From Microbacterium sp. APC 3901 (GTDB lineage: Bacteria; Actinomycetota; Actinomycetes; Actinomycetales; Microbacteriaceae): 56,567 nt of DNA. Positions 7,973-19,087 of this stretch are shown one piece after another. Position 1 is the first letter of the stretch, and each line of letters opens with the position of its first letter. The position numbers and the translations under genes were made by a program. The stretch is taken from contig NZ_JASDCU010000020.1 of the NCBI RefSeq assembly GCF_030407765.1, forward strand, positions 1 to 56,567, read 5' to 3'. Below the pieces are notes generated by a model. The model was not told the origin of the DNA. It did no database searches and worked only from the letters and a program-made list of their open reading frames with translations.

Positions 7973-10510
7973 ATGGCCGATGACAACAATGACCACGACG
8001 CCCCTACCCTCGACTTCTCTGCGGATGCTGACGCACCCGCAGAAGTAGTCGCCGACGCTCCGGAGGCCGACGCCACGTCCGACGCTCCGGAGGACGGTGC
8101 GGGTTCGACCGCTGAGATCCCCCAGACGGGGTCGACTTCTGCGGAGGACCCCGCGGCGGAAGCTCCTGCCGAGGAGGGTTCCACTGACACGCCTGCCGAG
8201 GAGACTTCTGCTGCGGACGCTGCCGCCGAGGATGCCCCCGCCGCTCCCGCTGACGCCGCTCCATCTGAGGATGCTGTCGTAGCCGACGTTCCTGCATCCG
8301 ATGCTCCGGCCGCTGAGGCTGCCGTCGAGGCCCCTTCCGAGGAGACCGTCGCCGAGCCTGCTCCGGACAAGCCGGAGGATGTCAAGCCCGTCACCGCCGT
8401 GTCGCTCGGGCTGCTGCCCGAGGTGTTCGTCTCGCAGGTCTCGACGCAGCTGCACTTCTACGCACCCGAGGTGCTGCCCCTTCCTGCTCGTCCGGGTCGT
8501 GAGCGCGTGTTCGACCGAATCGCCGAGCGAGAGCCGGAGGAGCCGGCAGGCCGCCGAGGCCGCCGCCGTCGTGGTGGCTCTGACGATGTCGAGCCCCGTG
8601 ATCAGCGCGAGCCTCGCGAGCAGCGCGAGCCTCGTGAGCCCCGCCAGCGCGTCGTCGAGTACATCACCGAGCCCAAGGCGATCAAGGGGTCCACGCGCCT
8701 CGAGGCGAAGAAGCAGCGTCGTCGCGATGGACGGGATGCCGGTCGCCGGCGTCCGGTCGTCACCGAGGCAGAGTTCCTCGCGCGTCGTGAGTCGGTCGAC
8801 CGCAAGATGGTCGTCCGTTCCAAGAACGGCCGGACGCAGATCGGCGTCCTCGAAGACGGGGTGCTCGTGGAGCACTACGTCGCGCGCAACCAGGACGCCT
8901 CGCTGATCGGCAACGTCTACCTCGGTCGCGTGCAGAACGTGCTGCCGAGCATGGAGGCCGCCTTCGTCGACATCGGCCGAGGCCGGAACGCCGTGCTCTA
9001 CTCCGGCGAGGTCGACTGGGACGGCGTCGAGACCGGCAATCAGCCGCGTCGCATCGAGCTCGCCCTCAAGGCGGGCGACCGCGTCCTGGTGCAGGTCACC
9101 AAGGATCCGATCGGCCACAAGGGTGCTCGTCTGACCAGCCAGATCTCGCTCCCGGGTCGCTACCTCGTGTACGTGCCCGGCGGATCGATGAACGGCATCA
9201 GCCGCAAGCTGCCCGACAACGAGCGCACGCGCCTGAAGCGCATCCTCAAGGAGGTGCTCCCCGAGTCCTCCGGCGTGATCGTCCGCACGGCCGCCGAAGG
9301 TGCCACCGAAGACCAGCTCACGCGTGACGTCCAGCGGCTGACCAGCCAGTGGGAGCACATCCGCAAGCAGGTCGAGAGCCAGCAGGCACCGGCGCTGCTG
9401 CACGCCGAGCCCGACCTCCTCGTCAAGATCGTCCGTGACGTCTTCAATGAAGACTTCACCAAGATGCTCATCCAGGGCGAGGATGCTCAGCGCACGATCC
9501 GCGCCTACCTCGAGAGCGTCGCGCCCGACCTGCTCGAGCGTGTCGAGTCGTATGAGGACGAGAGCGATCCCTTCGACGCGTTCCGGATCACGGAGCAGAT
9601 CGAGAAGGCGCTCGACCGCAAGGTCTGGCTGCCGTCCGGTGGCTCGCTGGTCATCGACCGCACCGAGGCCATGACCGTCGTCGACGTCAACACCGGCAAG
9701 TTCGTCGGCTCGGGCGGAAACCTCGAGGAGACCGTCACCAAGAACAACCTCGAGGCCGCGGAGGAGATCGTCCGCCAGCTGCGTCTGCGCGACATCGGCG
9801 GCATCATCGTGGTCGACTTCATCGACATGGTGCTCGAATCCAACCGAGACCTCGTGCTGCGCCGACTGATCGAGTGCCTGAGTCGTGACCGGACGAAGCA
9901 CCAGGTCGCCGAGGTCACCTCTCTGGGCCTCGTGCAGATGACCCGCAAGAAGCTCGGACTCGGCCTGCTCGAGACGTTCAGCGAGGCGTGCGACGTGTGC
10001 GCCGGCCGTGGCGTCATCGTGCACCACGACCCGGTCGTGAAGCACCGCTCGAGCAGCAACGGCAACGGCAACAGCAACGGCAACTCGCAGTCCAACCGTC
10101 GCCAGCGCGGCGGCAACGGCCAGTCGCAGAGCTCGGCTCCCACCGCGGTGACGACCCACAGCATCCCCGAGGGAGCGAAGTCCGCGCTCGCGCAGATCGC
10201 CGCCTCGACGCGCGCTCCGAACGCAGACGAGGCGACGGAGGTCGTCGCTCCCGCAGCGGAGACGACGGATGCCCCTGCCGCGCAGGAGCGTGCCAAGAAG
10301 CCCCGCAAGAAGCGCGGATCCGACCGCAAATCGCCCAAGTCTCCGGCTGAGGCGCTGCTCGATTCGGTGCTCGATGCGCTTCCCGAGCCGAAGGCTCCGG
10401 GCCAGGGCCGCGGTCGTCGCCGTGTCTCGACCGCCGCACTCACCGGCACGCCGATCTCCGTGAACTCGGAGCCGTCAGCGTCGGTCGCGGGCGGGGATCC
10501 GCAGTCCTGA
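7973..10510 (+). CDS. rne: Ribonuclease E/G family endoribonuclease
   Basis: This 845-aa endoribonuclease processes rRNA and tRNA and starts mRNA decay. The start is the ATG of MADDNND, with GAGGAG about 10 nt upstream. Residues 1-140 are an acidic Ala/Pro/Glu/Asp-rich disordered arm, followed by an Arg-rich patch near 180-230. The catalytic core begins near 277 with the S1 domain (AAFVDIGRGRNAVLY). Metal-binding aspartates are D571 in DVNTGKF and D615 in VVDFIDM. The Zn-link is C673-x2-C676. The C-terminal 150 residues are basic and low-complexity. This layout, with the core between two disordered arms, is typical of actinobacterial RNase E/G. It has a long structured leader and is convergent with DUF4031, with a 36-nt overlap. 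Confidence 0.95.
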   Translation: MADDNNDHDAPTLDFSADADAPAEVVADAPEADATSDAPEDGAGSTAEIPQTGSTSAEDPAAEAPAEEGSTDTPAEETSAADAAAEDAPAAPADAAPSEDAVVADVPASDAPAAEAAVEAPSEETVAEPAPDKPEDVKPVTAVSLGLLPEVFVSQVSTQLHFYAPEVLPLPARPGRERVFDRIAEREPEEPAGRRGRRRRGGSDDVEPRDQREPREQREPREPRQRVVEYITEPKAIKGSTRLEAKKQRRRDGRDAGRRRPVVTEAEFLARRESVDRKMVVRSKNGRTQIGVLEDGVLVEHYVARNQDASLIGNVYLGRVQNVLPSMEAAFVDIGRGRNAVLYSGEVDWDGVETGNQPRRIELALKAGDRVLVQVTKDPIGHKGARLTSQISLPGRYLVYVPGGSMNGISRKLPDNERTRLKRILKEVLPESSGVIVRTAAEGATEDQLTRDVQRLTSQWEHIRKQVESQQAPALLHAEPDLLVKIVRDVFNEDFTKMLIQGEDAQRTIRAYLESVAPDLLERVESYEDESDPFDAFRITEQIEKALDRKVWLPSGGSLVIDRTEAMTVVDVNTGKFVGSGGNLEETVTKNNLEAAEEIVRQLRLRDIGGIIVVDFIDMVLESNRDLVLRRLIECLSRDRTKHQVAEVTSLGLVQMTRKKLGLGLLETFSEACDVCAGRGVIVHHDPVVKHRSSSNGNGNSNGNSQSNRRQRGGNGQSQSSAPTAVTTHSIPEGAKSALAQIAASTRAPNADEATEVVAPAAETTDAPAAQERAKKPRKKRGSDRKSPKSPAEALLDSVLDALPEPKAPGQGRGRRRVSTAALTGTPISVNSEPSASVAGGDPQS

Positions 10511-10741
10511 GGCGATCAATCGTCTGACCAGCTCCTTGCCGCCGACATGCTGTGCGCCGGCGGCGAGGAGCCGGGGGATGAGCTCTTCCGGGACGTCGTA
10601 GTGGTCGAGGTCGAAGGCGCGCGCAGGCACGTCGTGCGACCGCGCGAATGCGTGCAGTTCCTGCAGGCTGTCGTCGCTGACGAGGTGAGCCCACAGGCGC
10701 CCGTGCGCGGGCCAGACGGGGTCATCGACGAGAACGGTCAT
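10475..10741 (-). CDS. DUF4031 domain protein
   Basis: An 88-aa protein starting MTVLVDDPVWPAHGR and containing WAHLVSD and HVGGKELVRRL, which fits DUF4031, a small family widespread in bacteria with no known function. Its 3' end overlaps the end of rne on the other strand, and its start faces the rplU promoter region. Confidence 0.88.
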   Translation of the reverse strand: MTVLVDDPVWPAHGRLWAHLVSDDSLQELHAFARSHDVPARAFDLDHYDVPEELIPRLLAAGAQHVGGKELVRRLIASGLRIPARDRR

Positions 10742-10779
10742 CCCTTCAGCCTATGACCGGACACACCGGGCGGCGCGTT

Positions 10780-10808
10780 TTGCCACAGTGTCCGACATCC
10801 GGTAAAGT
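10780..10808 (+). promoter_or_regulatory. Promoter of rplU-rpmA
   Basis: A -35 TTGCCA (10780-10785) and a -10 TAAAGT (10803-10808) are separated by 17 nt, an optimal vegetative sigma spacing. The transcript would have a leader of about 140 nt before the rplU GTG, long enough for the L21 leader seen in many bacteria; no further leader motif was identified. Confidence 0.75.
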
Positions 10809-10952
10809 AGTCCCTTGGTGCGTATGCCGCGTCGTCCTCGACGGTCGAAGCGGAGAGTCTTGCGTTCGTGCCCGTCGCCCAGCGTCGCATGCAAGCAACA
10901 GTCTTCCCGTGAGATATCGGAGCCGTGAGCTCCCCAACGAAACAGGTATGAA

Positions 10953-11261
10953 GTGGTTTACGCAGTAGTGCGCGCCGGTGGGCGGCAGGAGAAGGTCGAG
11001 GTCGGCACGATCGTTCAGCTCGACCGTGTCAAGGCTGCCCAGGGCGAGAAGATCGAGCTGGCCGCAGTGCTGCTCGTCGACGGCGCCTCGGTGACCACCG
11101 ACGCTGATTCGCTGGCGAAGGTCAAGGTCACGGCAGAGGTCATCGGCAACCTCCGCGGCCCGAAGATCATCATCCAGAAGTACAAGAACAAGACCGGCTA
11201 CAAGAAGCGCCAGGGCCACCGTCAGGAGCTCACGCGCGTCAAGATCACCGGCATCAAGTAA
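10953..11261 (+). CDS. rplU: Ribosomal protein L21
   Basis: A 102-aa large-subunit protein, start [14 protein letters not shown] from a GTG codon; an ATG five bases earlier is out of frame and soon stopped. Typical L21 elements are seen, including [22 protein letters not shown] near the C-terminus, which contacts 23S rRNA. It is followed after 18 nt by rpmA in the usual rplU-rpmA-obgE order. Confidence 0.97.
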   Translation: MVYAVVRAGGRQEKVEVGTIVQLDRVKAAQGEKIELAAVLLVDGASVTTDADSLAKVKVTAEVIGNLRGPKIIIQKYKNKTGYKKRQGHRQELTRVKITGIK

Positions 11262-11279
11262 GACCGAGGAGACCAGGAC

Positions 11280-11537
11280 ATGGCACATAAAAAGGGCGCA
11301 AGCTCCACCCGTAACGGTCGTGACTCCAACGCTCAGCGACTTGGCGTCAAGCGCTTCGGTGGACAGCAGGTTCTCGCCGGCGAGATCATCGTCCGCCAGC
11401 GCGGCACGCACTTCCACCCCGGCGTGAACGTCGGCCGTGGTGGCGACGACACGCTGTTCGCTCTGGCCGCCGGTGCGGTGCAGTTCGGCGCGAAGGGCGG
11501 CCGCAAGGTCGTCAACATCGTCGCCGCTGCTGAGTGA
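11280..11537 (+). CDS. rpmA: Ribosomal protein L27
   Basis: An 85-aa large-subunit protein whose N-terminus reaches the peptidyl-transferase centre. It starts [16 protein letters not shown] without the cleavable extension known from some Firmicutes, and contains [27 protein letters not shown] lies upstream. A hairpin follows the gene and separates it from obgE. Confidence 0.97.
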   Translation: MAHKKGASSTRNGRDSNAQRLGVKRFGGQQVLAGEIIVRQRGTHFHPGVNVGRGGDDTLFALAAGAVQFGAKGGRKVVNIVAAAE

Positions 11538-11554
11538 TCACAGCACGACAGTAG

Positions 11555-13962
<2,408 letters not shown>

Positions 13963-13971
13963 ACTGGGCGG

Positions 13972-15225
13972 ATGACCGACCAGACCCCCCAGGTACGCCT
14001 GGAGCTCGCCAAAGAGGCGTCCCGCGCCACGGCCAGGCTGACCAGCGACGACAAGGCGCGCGCTCTCGAGGCCATCGCGGTGGCCCTCGAGTCCAGCGCC
14101 GCTGAGATCATCGAGGCCAACGGTCGCGACGTCGAACGAGGTCGGTCCGACGGCATCGGCGAATCGCTCATCGACAGGCTTCGCCTCGACGAGAAGCGCG
14201 TCGCGGCTCTCGCCGCAGCGGTCCGCCAGGTGGCGGGACTCCCCGACCCGGTCGGTCGCGTCGTCGGAGGACACCGGATGCCGAACGGCGTGGCGCTCGA
14301 GCAGGTGCGGGTGCCCTTCGGCGTTGTCGGCGCGATCTACGAGGCTCGTCCGAACGTCACCGTCGACATCGCCGCGCTCGCGCTGCGCTCAGGCAACTCC
14401 GTGGTCCTGCGCGGCGGCAGCGCCGCACGCGAGTCGAACACGGTGCTCGTGGAGATCATGCGCGAGGCGCTGCAGGGTGCGGGCGTGACGTCGGAAGCGG
14501 TGCAGACGGTCGACGATTTCGGCCGCGACGGTGCCACCGCTCTGATGCACGGCCGTGGATTCATCGACGTGCTCGTGCCGCGGGGCAGCGCGGGGCTGAT
14601 CGAGACCGTCGTGACCGAGGCGACCGTCCCGGTGATCGAGACCGGCGCGGGCAATGTGCACATCGTGCTCGACGAGACTGCTCCTGACGACTGGGCTCAG
14701 GACATCGTCGTGAACGCGAAGGTGCAGCGCCCCAGCGTCTGCAACGCCGTCGAGACGGTGCTCGTCCTCCGCCAGGCCGCACCGCGGCTGGTTCCCCTCG
14801 TCGCCAGCGCGCTGCAGAGCGAAGGCGTGGCGATTCACGGTGACGACCTGGTCGCGGGGCTCGTCTCGAACGTGATCCCGGCGACGGAGGAGGACTGGGC
14901 GACCGAGTATCTCAGCCTCGACATCGCGATCAAGGTCGTCGACACGCTCGACGATGCACTCGACCACATCCGTCGTTACAGCACCGGCCACACGGAGTCG
15001 ATCATCACCACAGACTCGCGCAATGCGGAGCGGTTCCTGGCGGAGGTGGACTCGGCGGTCGTGATGGTGAACACCTCGACCCGGTTCACGGACGGAGGCG
15101 AGTTCGGGTTCGGCGCCGAGGTCGGCATCTCGACGCAGAAGCTGCACGCGCGGGGACCGATGGGGCTTTCCGAGCTGACCAGCACGAAATGGCTGGCGCG
15201 TGGGGCAGGGCAGACGCGCGGCTGA
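13972..15225 (+). CDS. proA: Glutamate-5-semialdehyde dehydrogenase
   Basis: This 417-aa NADPH-dependent enzyme reduces glutamyl-5-phosphate to the semialdehyde, the second step of proline synthesis. The family pattern includes PFGVVGAIYEARPNVTVD, GNSVVLRGGSAA, the DVLVPRGSAGLI stretch and the catalytic cysteine C257 in AKVQRPSVCNAVE. It lies just after proB and can be made both from the proB transcript and from its own leaderless promoter. Confidence 0.97.
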   Translation: MTDQTPQVRLELAKEASRATARLTSDDKARALEAIAVALESSAAEIIEANGRDVERGRSDGIGESLIDRLRLDEKRVAALAAAVRQVAGLPDPVGRVVGGHRMPNGVALEQVRVPFGVVGAIYEARPNVTVDIAALALRSGNSVVLRGGSAARESNTVLVEIMREALQGAGVTSEAVQTVDDFGRDGATALMHGRGFIDVLVPRGSAGLIETVVTEATVPVIETGAGNVHIVLDETAPDDWAQDIVVNAKVQRPSVCNAVETVLVLRQAAPRLVPLVASALQSEGVAIHGDDLVAGLVSNVIPATEEDWATEYLSLDIAIKVVDTLDDALDHIRRYSTGHTESIITTDSRNAERFLAEVDSAVVMVNTSTRFTDGGEFGFGAEVGISTQKLHARGPMGLSELTSTKWLARGAGQTRG

Positions 15226-15291
15226 GGGCTAGACTAGGGGGCGCTGTGGCTCTCCGTGAGCCATGCCCGCCAGCCACGAAACGGAGTCAGG

Positions 15292-15516
15292 ATGAACCTC
15301 GTCGCACAGATCGCGATGGTCGCTGCCGAAACCGAGCACCACGGCAATGTGCAGCAGGAGACGCTGATCTTCGGCGTCATCGCCATCATCGTCTTCGCCT
15401 TCCTCGGCCTGGTCACGCTGTCGTACAAGAACGTGGCCAACCGTCACTCCGCCAAGGCCGACGCCTGGGCTGCGAAGCACGGCAAGGACGGCCACGAGGC
15501 GGGGCACGGCCACTAG
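15292..15516 (+). CDS. Small single-pass membrane protein
   Basis: A 74-aa protein with an outside N-terminus (MNLVAQIAMVAAETEHHG), one transmembrane segment (LIFGVIAIIVFAFLGLVTL) and a His/Lys-rich cytoplasmic tail ending GHEAGHGH. The ATG is preceded by ACGGAGTCAGG. Proteins like this are common between proA and nadD in Microbacteriaceae; the function is unknown, and the His-rich tail could bind metal. A TAGACT element upstream near 15231 may be its promoter. Confidence 0.75.
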   Translation: MNLVAQIAMVAAETEHHGNVQQETLIFGVIAIIVFAFLGLVTLSYKNVANRHSAKADAWAAKHGKDGHEAGHGH

Positions 15517-15522
15517 GCCCGC

Positions 15523-16125
15523 ATGAACGACACGACCTCGCGTCCGGCGCGCATCGGTGTGATGGGCGGTACCTTCGACCCCATCCACCACGGCCACCTG
15601 GTCGCCGCGAGCGAGGTCGCTCACTCCTTCGATCTCGACGAGGTCGTCTTCGTCCCCACCGGACACCCGTGGCAGAAGTCGGATGTCACCCCCAGCGAGC
15701 ACCGCTACCTGATGACGGTGATCGCCACCGCATCCAATCCGCAGTTCACGGTGAGCAGGGTGGACATCGATCGTGAAGGGCCGACCTACACGATCGACAC
15801 CCTCCGCGACCTGAAGGAGAAGCGCCCCGACGCGGAGCTGTTCTTCATCACCGGAGCCGACGCCGTGGCGCAAATTCTCAGTTGGAGGGACCATGATGAA
15901 CTGTGGGAGTTGGCCCACTTCGTCGCGGTCTCGCGTCCAGGACACGTTCTGAGCACTGACGGCCTCCCCAGCGACAATGTCAGCCAACTGGAGGTGCCGG
16001 CGCTGTCCATCTCGTCGACGGCCTGCCGTGCGCGGGTCCGTGACGACGAGCCGGTCTGGTACCTCGTCCCCGACGGAGTCGTTCAATACATCGCGAAGCA
16101 TCATCTGTATCGGAGCAAGGCATGA
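15523..16125 (+). CDS. nadD: Nicotinate-nucleotide adenylyltransferase
   Basis: A 200-aa nucleotidyltransferase that joins nicotinate mononucleotide and ATP to deamido-NAD. The (H/T)xGH active-site motif is HHGH at residues 22-25 ([12 protein letters not shown]), and the [11 protein letters not shown] signature lies near the C-terminus. It starts the nadD-379aa-rsfS-SDR group, and its stop overlaps the next ATG by 4 nt. Confidence 0.96.
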   Translation: MNDTTSRPARIGVMGGTFDPIHHGHLVAASEVAHSFDLDEVVFVPTGHPWQKSDVTPSEHRYLMTVIATASNPQFTVSRVDIDREGPTYTIDTLRDLKEKRPDAELFFITGADAVAQILSWRDHDELWELAHFVAVSRPGHVLSTDGLPSDNVSQLEVPALSISSTACRARVRDDEPVWYLVPDGVVQYIAKHHLYRSKA

Positions 16126-17261
16126 GTACATCGGATCAGCAGGGTCACGGTCCGCTGACGCGAAAGCAGCTGCGTGAGATCCGACTGACGGGTTCCACAC
16201 CGGTCATCTCCGCGGAGGAGGCAGCGGCCGCGGCTGCGGTCCCTTCTCCGCCGAAGCCCGAGGCGCCCGAGCCGACCGAGGTCGACCCCGCCCCGCAGGC
16301 AGGGTCAACCACAGGCGAGACGGAGGGGGAGACCTCCCAGAGGAGCACGCGGCTGACGCGTCGACAGGTTCGCGAGCGCGAGCGCTCCGCGACAGGATCC
16401 GTTCCTGTCGATGAGGCCGACGCTCCGGATGAAGCCGCTGCCGAAGAGGTCGAAGACGCTCTGCCTCCTGCACCCGAGTCCGAGGTGCAGGGCGAGGCTC
16501 CGTCATCCGCTCCGTCATCCGCTGCGTCTGCCGACGACGACGATGACGACACCGGCGAAGAGGGCCTCCCCGCTCCCGTCAGCGCCTCGACGCCTCTCGA
16601 AGCCTCGGATGACGATGATGTGACCCCGCCCGCGGCGACCGACACGTCTGCCGCCGTGGCCGAGCTCGGCATCGACGCGGAACCGGCGGACGCGCACGAC
16701 GACGTCCTGGCCGATGTGACAGATTCCGATGACGTCGACATCGCCGACGGGGAGCGCCCCACGGTGAACTCCGCCTTCGGCCAGGAACTGCTCAGCGACG
16801 GCGGAGAGAACCGCAAGCCCTTCTCTCCCTCGTTCGACGAGCTGCTGACCGTCGGCGACTCGACCGGATCGCAGCATCTCGCTCCGAACACGCTCATCTT
16901 CAACCCGTCCCCGGGAGACGGGTCGCTGTCGGGCCCGGTCGCCTCCACGGGGGAGATCCTCGTGACCGGCTCCTACGAACTGCCCAAGGGGCTCGGTTCG
17001 CAGGGCCACGCGCACGGCACCACGGACGGCAAGGACGTGGACGCCGTGCTGATCGACGGCGAGCTGCCTCCGGCATCGTCGCCCACGCCGATCGCCGCCA
17101 GCGCGGCCGTCAGCACCATCAAGCCCGCCGGTGAGGTCATCCGCCCACCCGCCCCCGAAAAGGGCAACAAACTCATGCTCATCCTCGCGATCGTGGCGGG
17201 TGGTCTTGCGCTCGCGCTGGGCGTTTCCCTGATCGTCGCCTTCAACTCGAATGTGTTCTGA
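16122..17261 (+). CDS. Disordered, acidic, C-terminally anchored protein
   Basis: A 379-aa protein of unknown function with an extended acidic Ala/Pro/Asp/Glu-rich region and one membrane anchor close to the C-terminus ([20 protein letters not shown]). The N-terminal third has two related motifs, [17 protein letters not shown] and [19 protein letters not shown], separated by disordered sequence. Such proteins recur between nadD and rsfS in Microbacteriaceae. The long cytoplasmic tail and single anchor would suit a scaffold or a kinase substrate, but nothing in the sequence proves this. The ATGA overlap with nadD and a 1-nt overlap with rsfS show tight packing. Confidence 0.8.
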   Translation: MSTSDQQGHGPLTRKQLREIRLTGSTPVISAEEAAAAAAVPSPPKPEAPEPTEVDPAPQAGSTTGETEGETSQRSTRLTRRQVRERERSATGSVPVDEADAPDEAAAEEVEDALPPAPESEVQGEAPSSAPSSAASADDDDDDTGEEGLPAPVSASTPLEASDDDDVTPPAATDTSAAVAELGIDAEPADAHDDVLADVTDSDDVDIADGERPTVNSAFGQELLSDGGENRKPFSPSFDELLTVGDSTGSQHLAPNTLIFNPSPGDGSLSGPVASTGEILVTGSYELPKGLGSQGHAHGTTDGKDVDAVLIDGELPPASSPTPIAASAAVSTIKPAGEVIRPPAPEKGNKLMLILAIVAGGLALALGVSLIVAFNSNVF

Positions 17262-17644
17262 TGCAGTCACCTGAAAACGCCGAAGAGATGCTCCAGCTCG
17301 CGGCAGACGCCGCCGTCTCGAAGGGCGGTGAAGATCTCGTCGCCCTCAACGTCTCCGAGCCTCTGCCGCTCGTCGACATCTTCCTGCTCGTCACCGGAAA
17401 CAGCGAGCGCAACGTCGCCGCCATTGCCGATGAGATCGAGGACAAGCTCATCGAAGCCGGCCACAAGCGGGTCCGCCGTGAGGGTCGTGCGGAGGCCCGC
17501 TGGGTGCTCCTCGACTTCGGCGACCTGATCGTGCACGTCTTCCACCAGGAGGAGCGGGTCTACTACGGCCTCGAGCGCCTGTGGAAGGACTGCCCTGTGG
17601 TGCCCTTCGAGCTCGCAGACGCCGCTGCCGCGGACCGAGACTGA
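17261..17644 (+). CDS. rsfS: Ribosomal silencing factor RsfS
   Basis: A 127-aa RsfS/Iojap family protein that binds L14 on the 50S subunit and blocks subunit joining when nutrients are short. Seen: GGEDLVALNVSEPLPLVDIF, VTGNSERNVAAIADEIED, ARWVLLDFGDLIVHVFHQEER and YYGLERLWKD, all typical. The ATG shares one base with the upstream stop. Confidence 0.96.
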   Translation: MQSPENAEEMLQLAADAAVSKGGEDLVALNVSEPLPLVDIFLLVTGNSERNVAAIADEIEDKLIEAGHKRVRREGRAEARWVLLDFGDLIVHVFHQEERVYYGLERLWKDCPVVPFELADAAAADRD

Positions 17645-17645
17645 T

Positions 17646-18335
17646 GTGAGCGTCCACCTGATCACCGGTGCCGGATCCGGCATCGGCTCCGTCGTCGCGC
17701 GCCGTCTGCTCGACCGGGGTGATCAGGTCGTCGTGCTGGCCCGTGATGCGGGGCGCGCCAAGGAGATCACCGCGGCGCTTCCGGGCGCGTCGGCGGTCGT
17801 CGGCGATCTTGCGCAGCCTGGCAGGCTCTCATGGGCCCTGTCGAAGCAGGCGCTCCCCGAGCGCATCGACTCGTTGATTCATGCAGCGGGTGTCGTCGAC
17901 CTCGGGCCGGTAGCCGACCTTCCGGCGAACCTGTGGGAGCGTCAGCTCGCCGTGAACCTCGTGGGTCCTGCAGAGCTGACACGCCTGCTGCTGCCGGTGC
18001 TGCGTGTCTCCGGCGCTCGCGTGGTGTTCGTCAACTCCGGGGCGGGGCTGCACGCGCACGCCGGCTGGTCGGCATACGCCGCGTCGAAGCACGGGCTCAA
18101 GGCGCTCGCGGACTCTCTGCGGGCCGAGGAGGCCGAGCACGGGGTGCGGGTGACCTCGATCTACCCCGGGCGCACGGCGACCCCCATGCAGGAGCGAGTG
18201 CACCAGCAGGAGGGGCGTGACTACGACCCGGAGCGCTTCATCACGGCGGACTCCGTCGCGACGACGATCCTCACGGCACTCGACCTGCCGGACGATGCCG
18301 CTCTCACCGACCTGACGATCCGCCCGCGCGGCTGA
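17646..18335 (+). CDS. Short-chain dehydrogenase/reductase
   Basis: A 229-aa classical SDR oxidoreductase. The Rossmann glycine motif is TGAGSGIG (7-14); the catalytic Ser, Tyr and Lys fit S131, Y144 and K148 in YAASKHG. The dinucleotide preference is probably NADP because of the ARDAGR segment after beta-2. The substrate is not known. It starts with GTG one base after the rsfS stop, so it is likely cotranscribed with the nadD group. Confidence 0.9.
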   Translation: MSVHLITGAGSGIGSVVARRLLDRGDQVVVLARDAGRAKEITAALPGASAVVGDLAQPGRLSWALSKQALPERIDSLIHAAGVVDLGPVADLPANLWERQLAVNLVGPAELTRLLLPVLRVSGARVVFVNSGAGLHAHAGWSAYAASKHGLKALADSLRAEEAEHGVRVTSIYPGRTATPMQERVHQQEGRDYDPERFITADSVATTILTALDLPDDAALTDLTIRPRG

Positions 18336-18435
18336 TTCGGTTCCTGCAGTCTCTCTCGCACCTGTCAAGCCCCTGTGGACTCGGGGCGGCGACGTGGATG
18401 ATGTGCAGTGGGGAGAGAGCCTTGGAGGGAATCAC

Positions 18436-18720
18436 ATGTCCGGAGATCCAGACCCTAGGTACGTGCTGCATCGCGTCACGCCATCGGAATGGGTGATCAA
18501 CGACCGGCGGTACGAGTCGCATGATGCTCGTCACGTGGTGGCCTGCATCTACGAATACGCCGACACCGAGGTCGAGGTCGTGTGGCTTCGCGATCTGCCT
18601 CTGGCCGTGCGATACGCCACCGCCGCCGAAGTTCTTCAGGAGGTGACGCGGGTGCAGGATTCGAGCCGGGCGACGAGGCCCATCGCGATCCCGCACCTTC
18701 CTCCGCTCTACTCGGCCTGA
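18436..18720 (+). CDS. Hypothetical protein (94 aa)
   Basis: The ATG is chosen because GGAGGG lies 9 nt upstream; an earlier in-frame start has no such signal. The protein (SGDPDPRYVLHRVTPSEWVI) is soluble, has no known domain that I recognise, and resembles small conserved Microbacterium proteins of unknown function. It is followed by a terminator hairpin. Confidence 0.65.
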   Translation: MSGDPDPRYVLHRVTPSEWVINDRRYESHDARHVVACIYEYADTEVEVVWLRDLPLAVRYATAAEVLQEVTRVQDSSRATRPIAIPHLPPLYSA

Positions 18721-18725
18721 ACCTC

Positions 18726-18762
18726 GTGCGCGGCAGGACCCGGGGAGGGACCTGCCGCGCAC
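18726..18762. terminator. Hairpin between convergent small genes
   Basis: GTGCGCGGCAGG pairs perfectly with CCTGCCGCGCAC around a short GC-rich centre. It lies between two convergent genes and can serve both. Confidence 0.8.
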
Positions 18763-18782
18763 TTCTGCGCCGGGGCGGGGAC

Positions 18783-18965
18783 TCAGGAGTCTTCGTCCAC
18801 CGGATGCTCTGCGGCCAAACGGTCGGCAGCGGCACCGTCGACCTGGTCGGCGTCGGCATCCGTGTCGAGCACCGGCTCTCCGTCGACCTCGCGGTGGGGG
18901 ACGCCGTCGATCTCGGGGTCGTCGTCCGGGCGCGGAACGAGCGGTGGTATCGGGTTGTTGGTCAT
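18783..18965 (-). CDS. Small acidic hypothetical protein (60 aa)
   Basis: A 60-residue, very acidic, Pro-rich protein (MTNNPIPPLVPRPDDDPEID). GAGGAG lies upstream at good distance on the minus strand, which supports a real gene. No domain is recognised; it is probably disordered. It is convergent with the 94-aa gene. Confidence 0.6.
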   Translation of the reverse strand: MTNNPIPPLVPRPDDDPEIDGVPHREVDGEPVLDTDADADQVDGAAADRLAAEHPVDEDS

Positions 18966-19087
18966 CGTTGACTCCTCTCGTGAGATGTGAGCGCCACGCT
19001 AGGGCGGCCCATCGGCTCAGGCGAGCGGGTTGACGGATGCGGTCCGGGGGGAGTACCGGGCGCCGCTTCCGACCTCCACAGGCGGAC

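Noticed and set aside
7688..10159. An 823-codon open frame antisense to rne
   Set aside because: Low-complexity Asp/Val/Leu-rich translation that mirrors the rne codons; no start signal.
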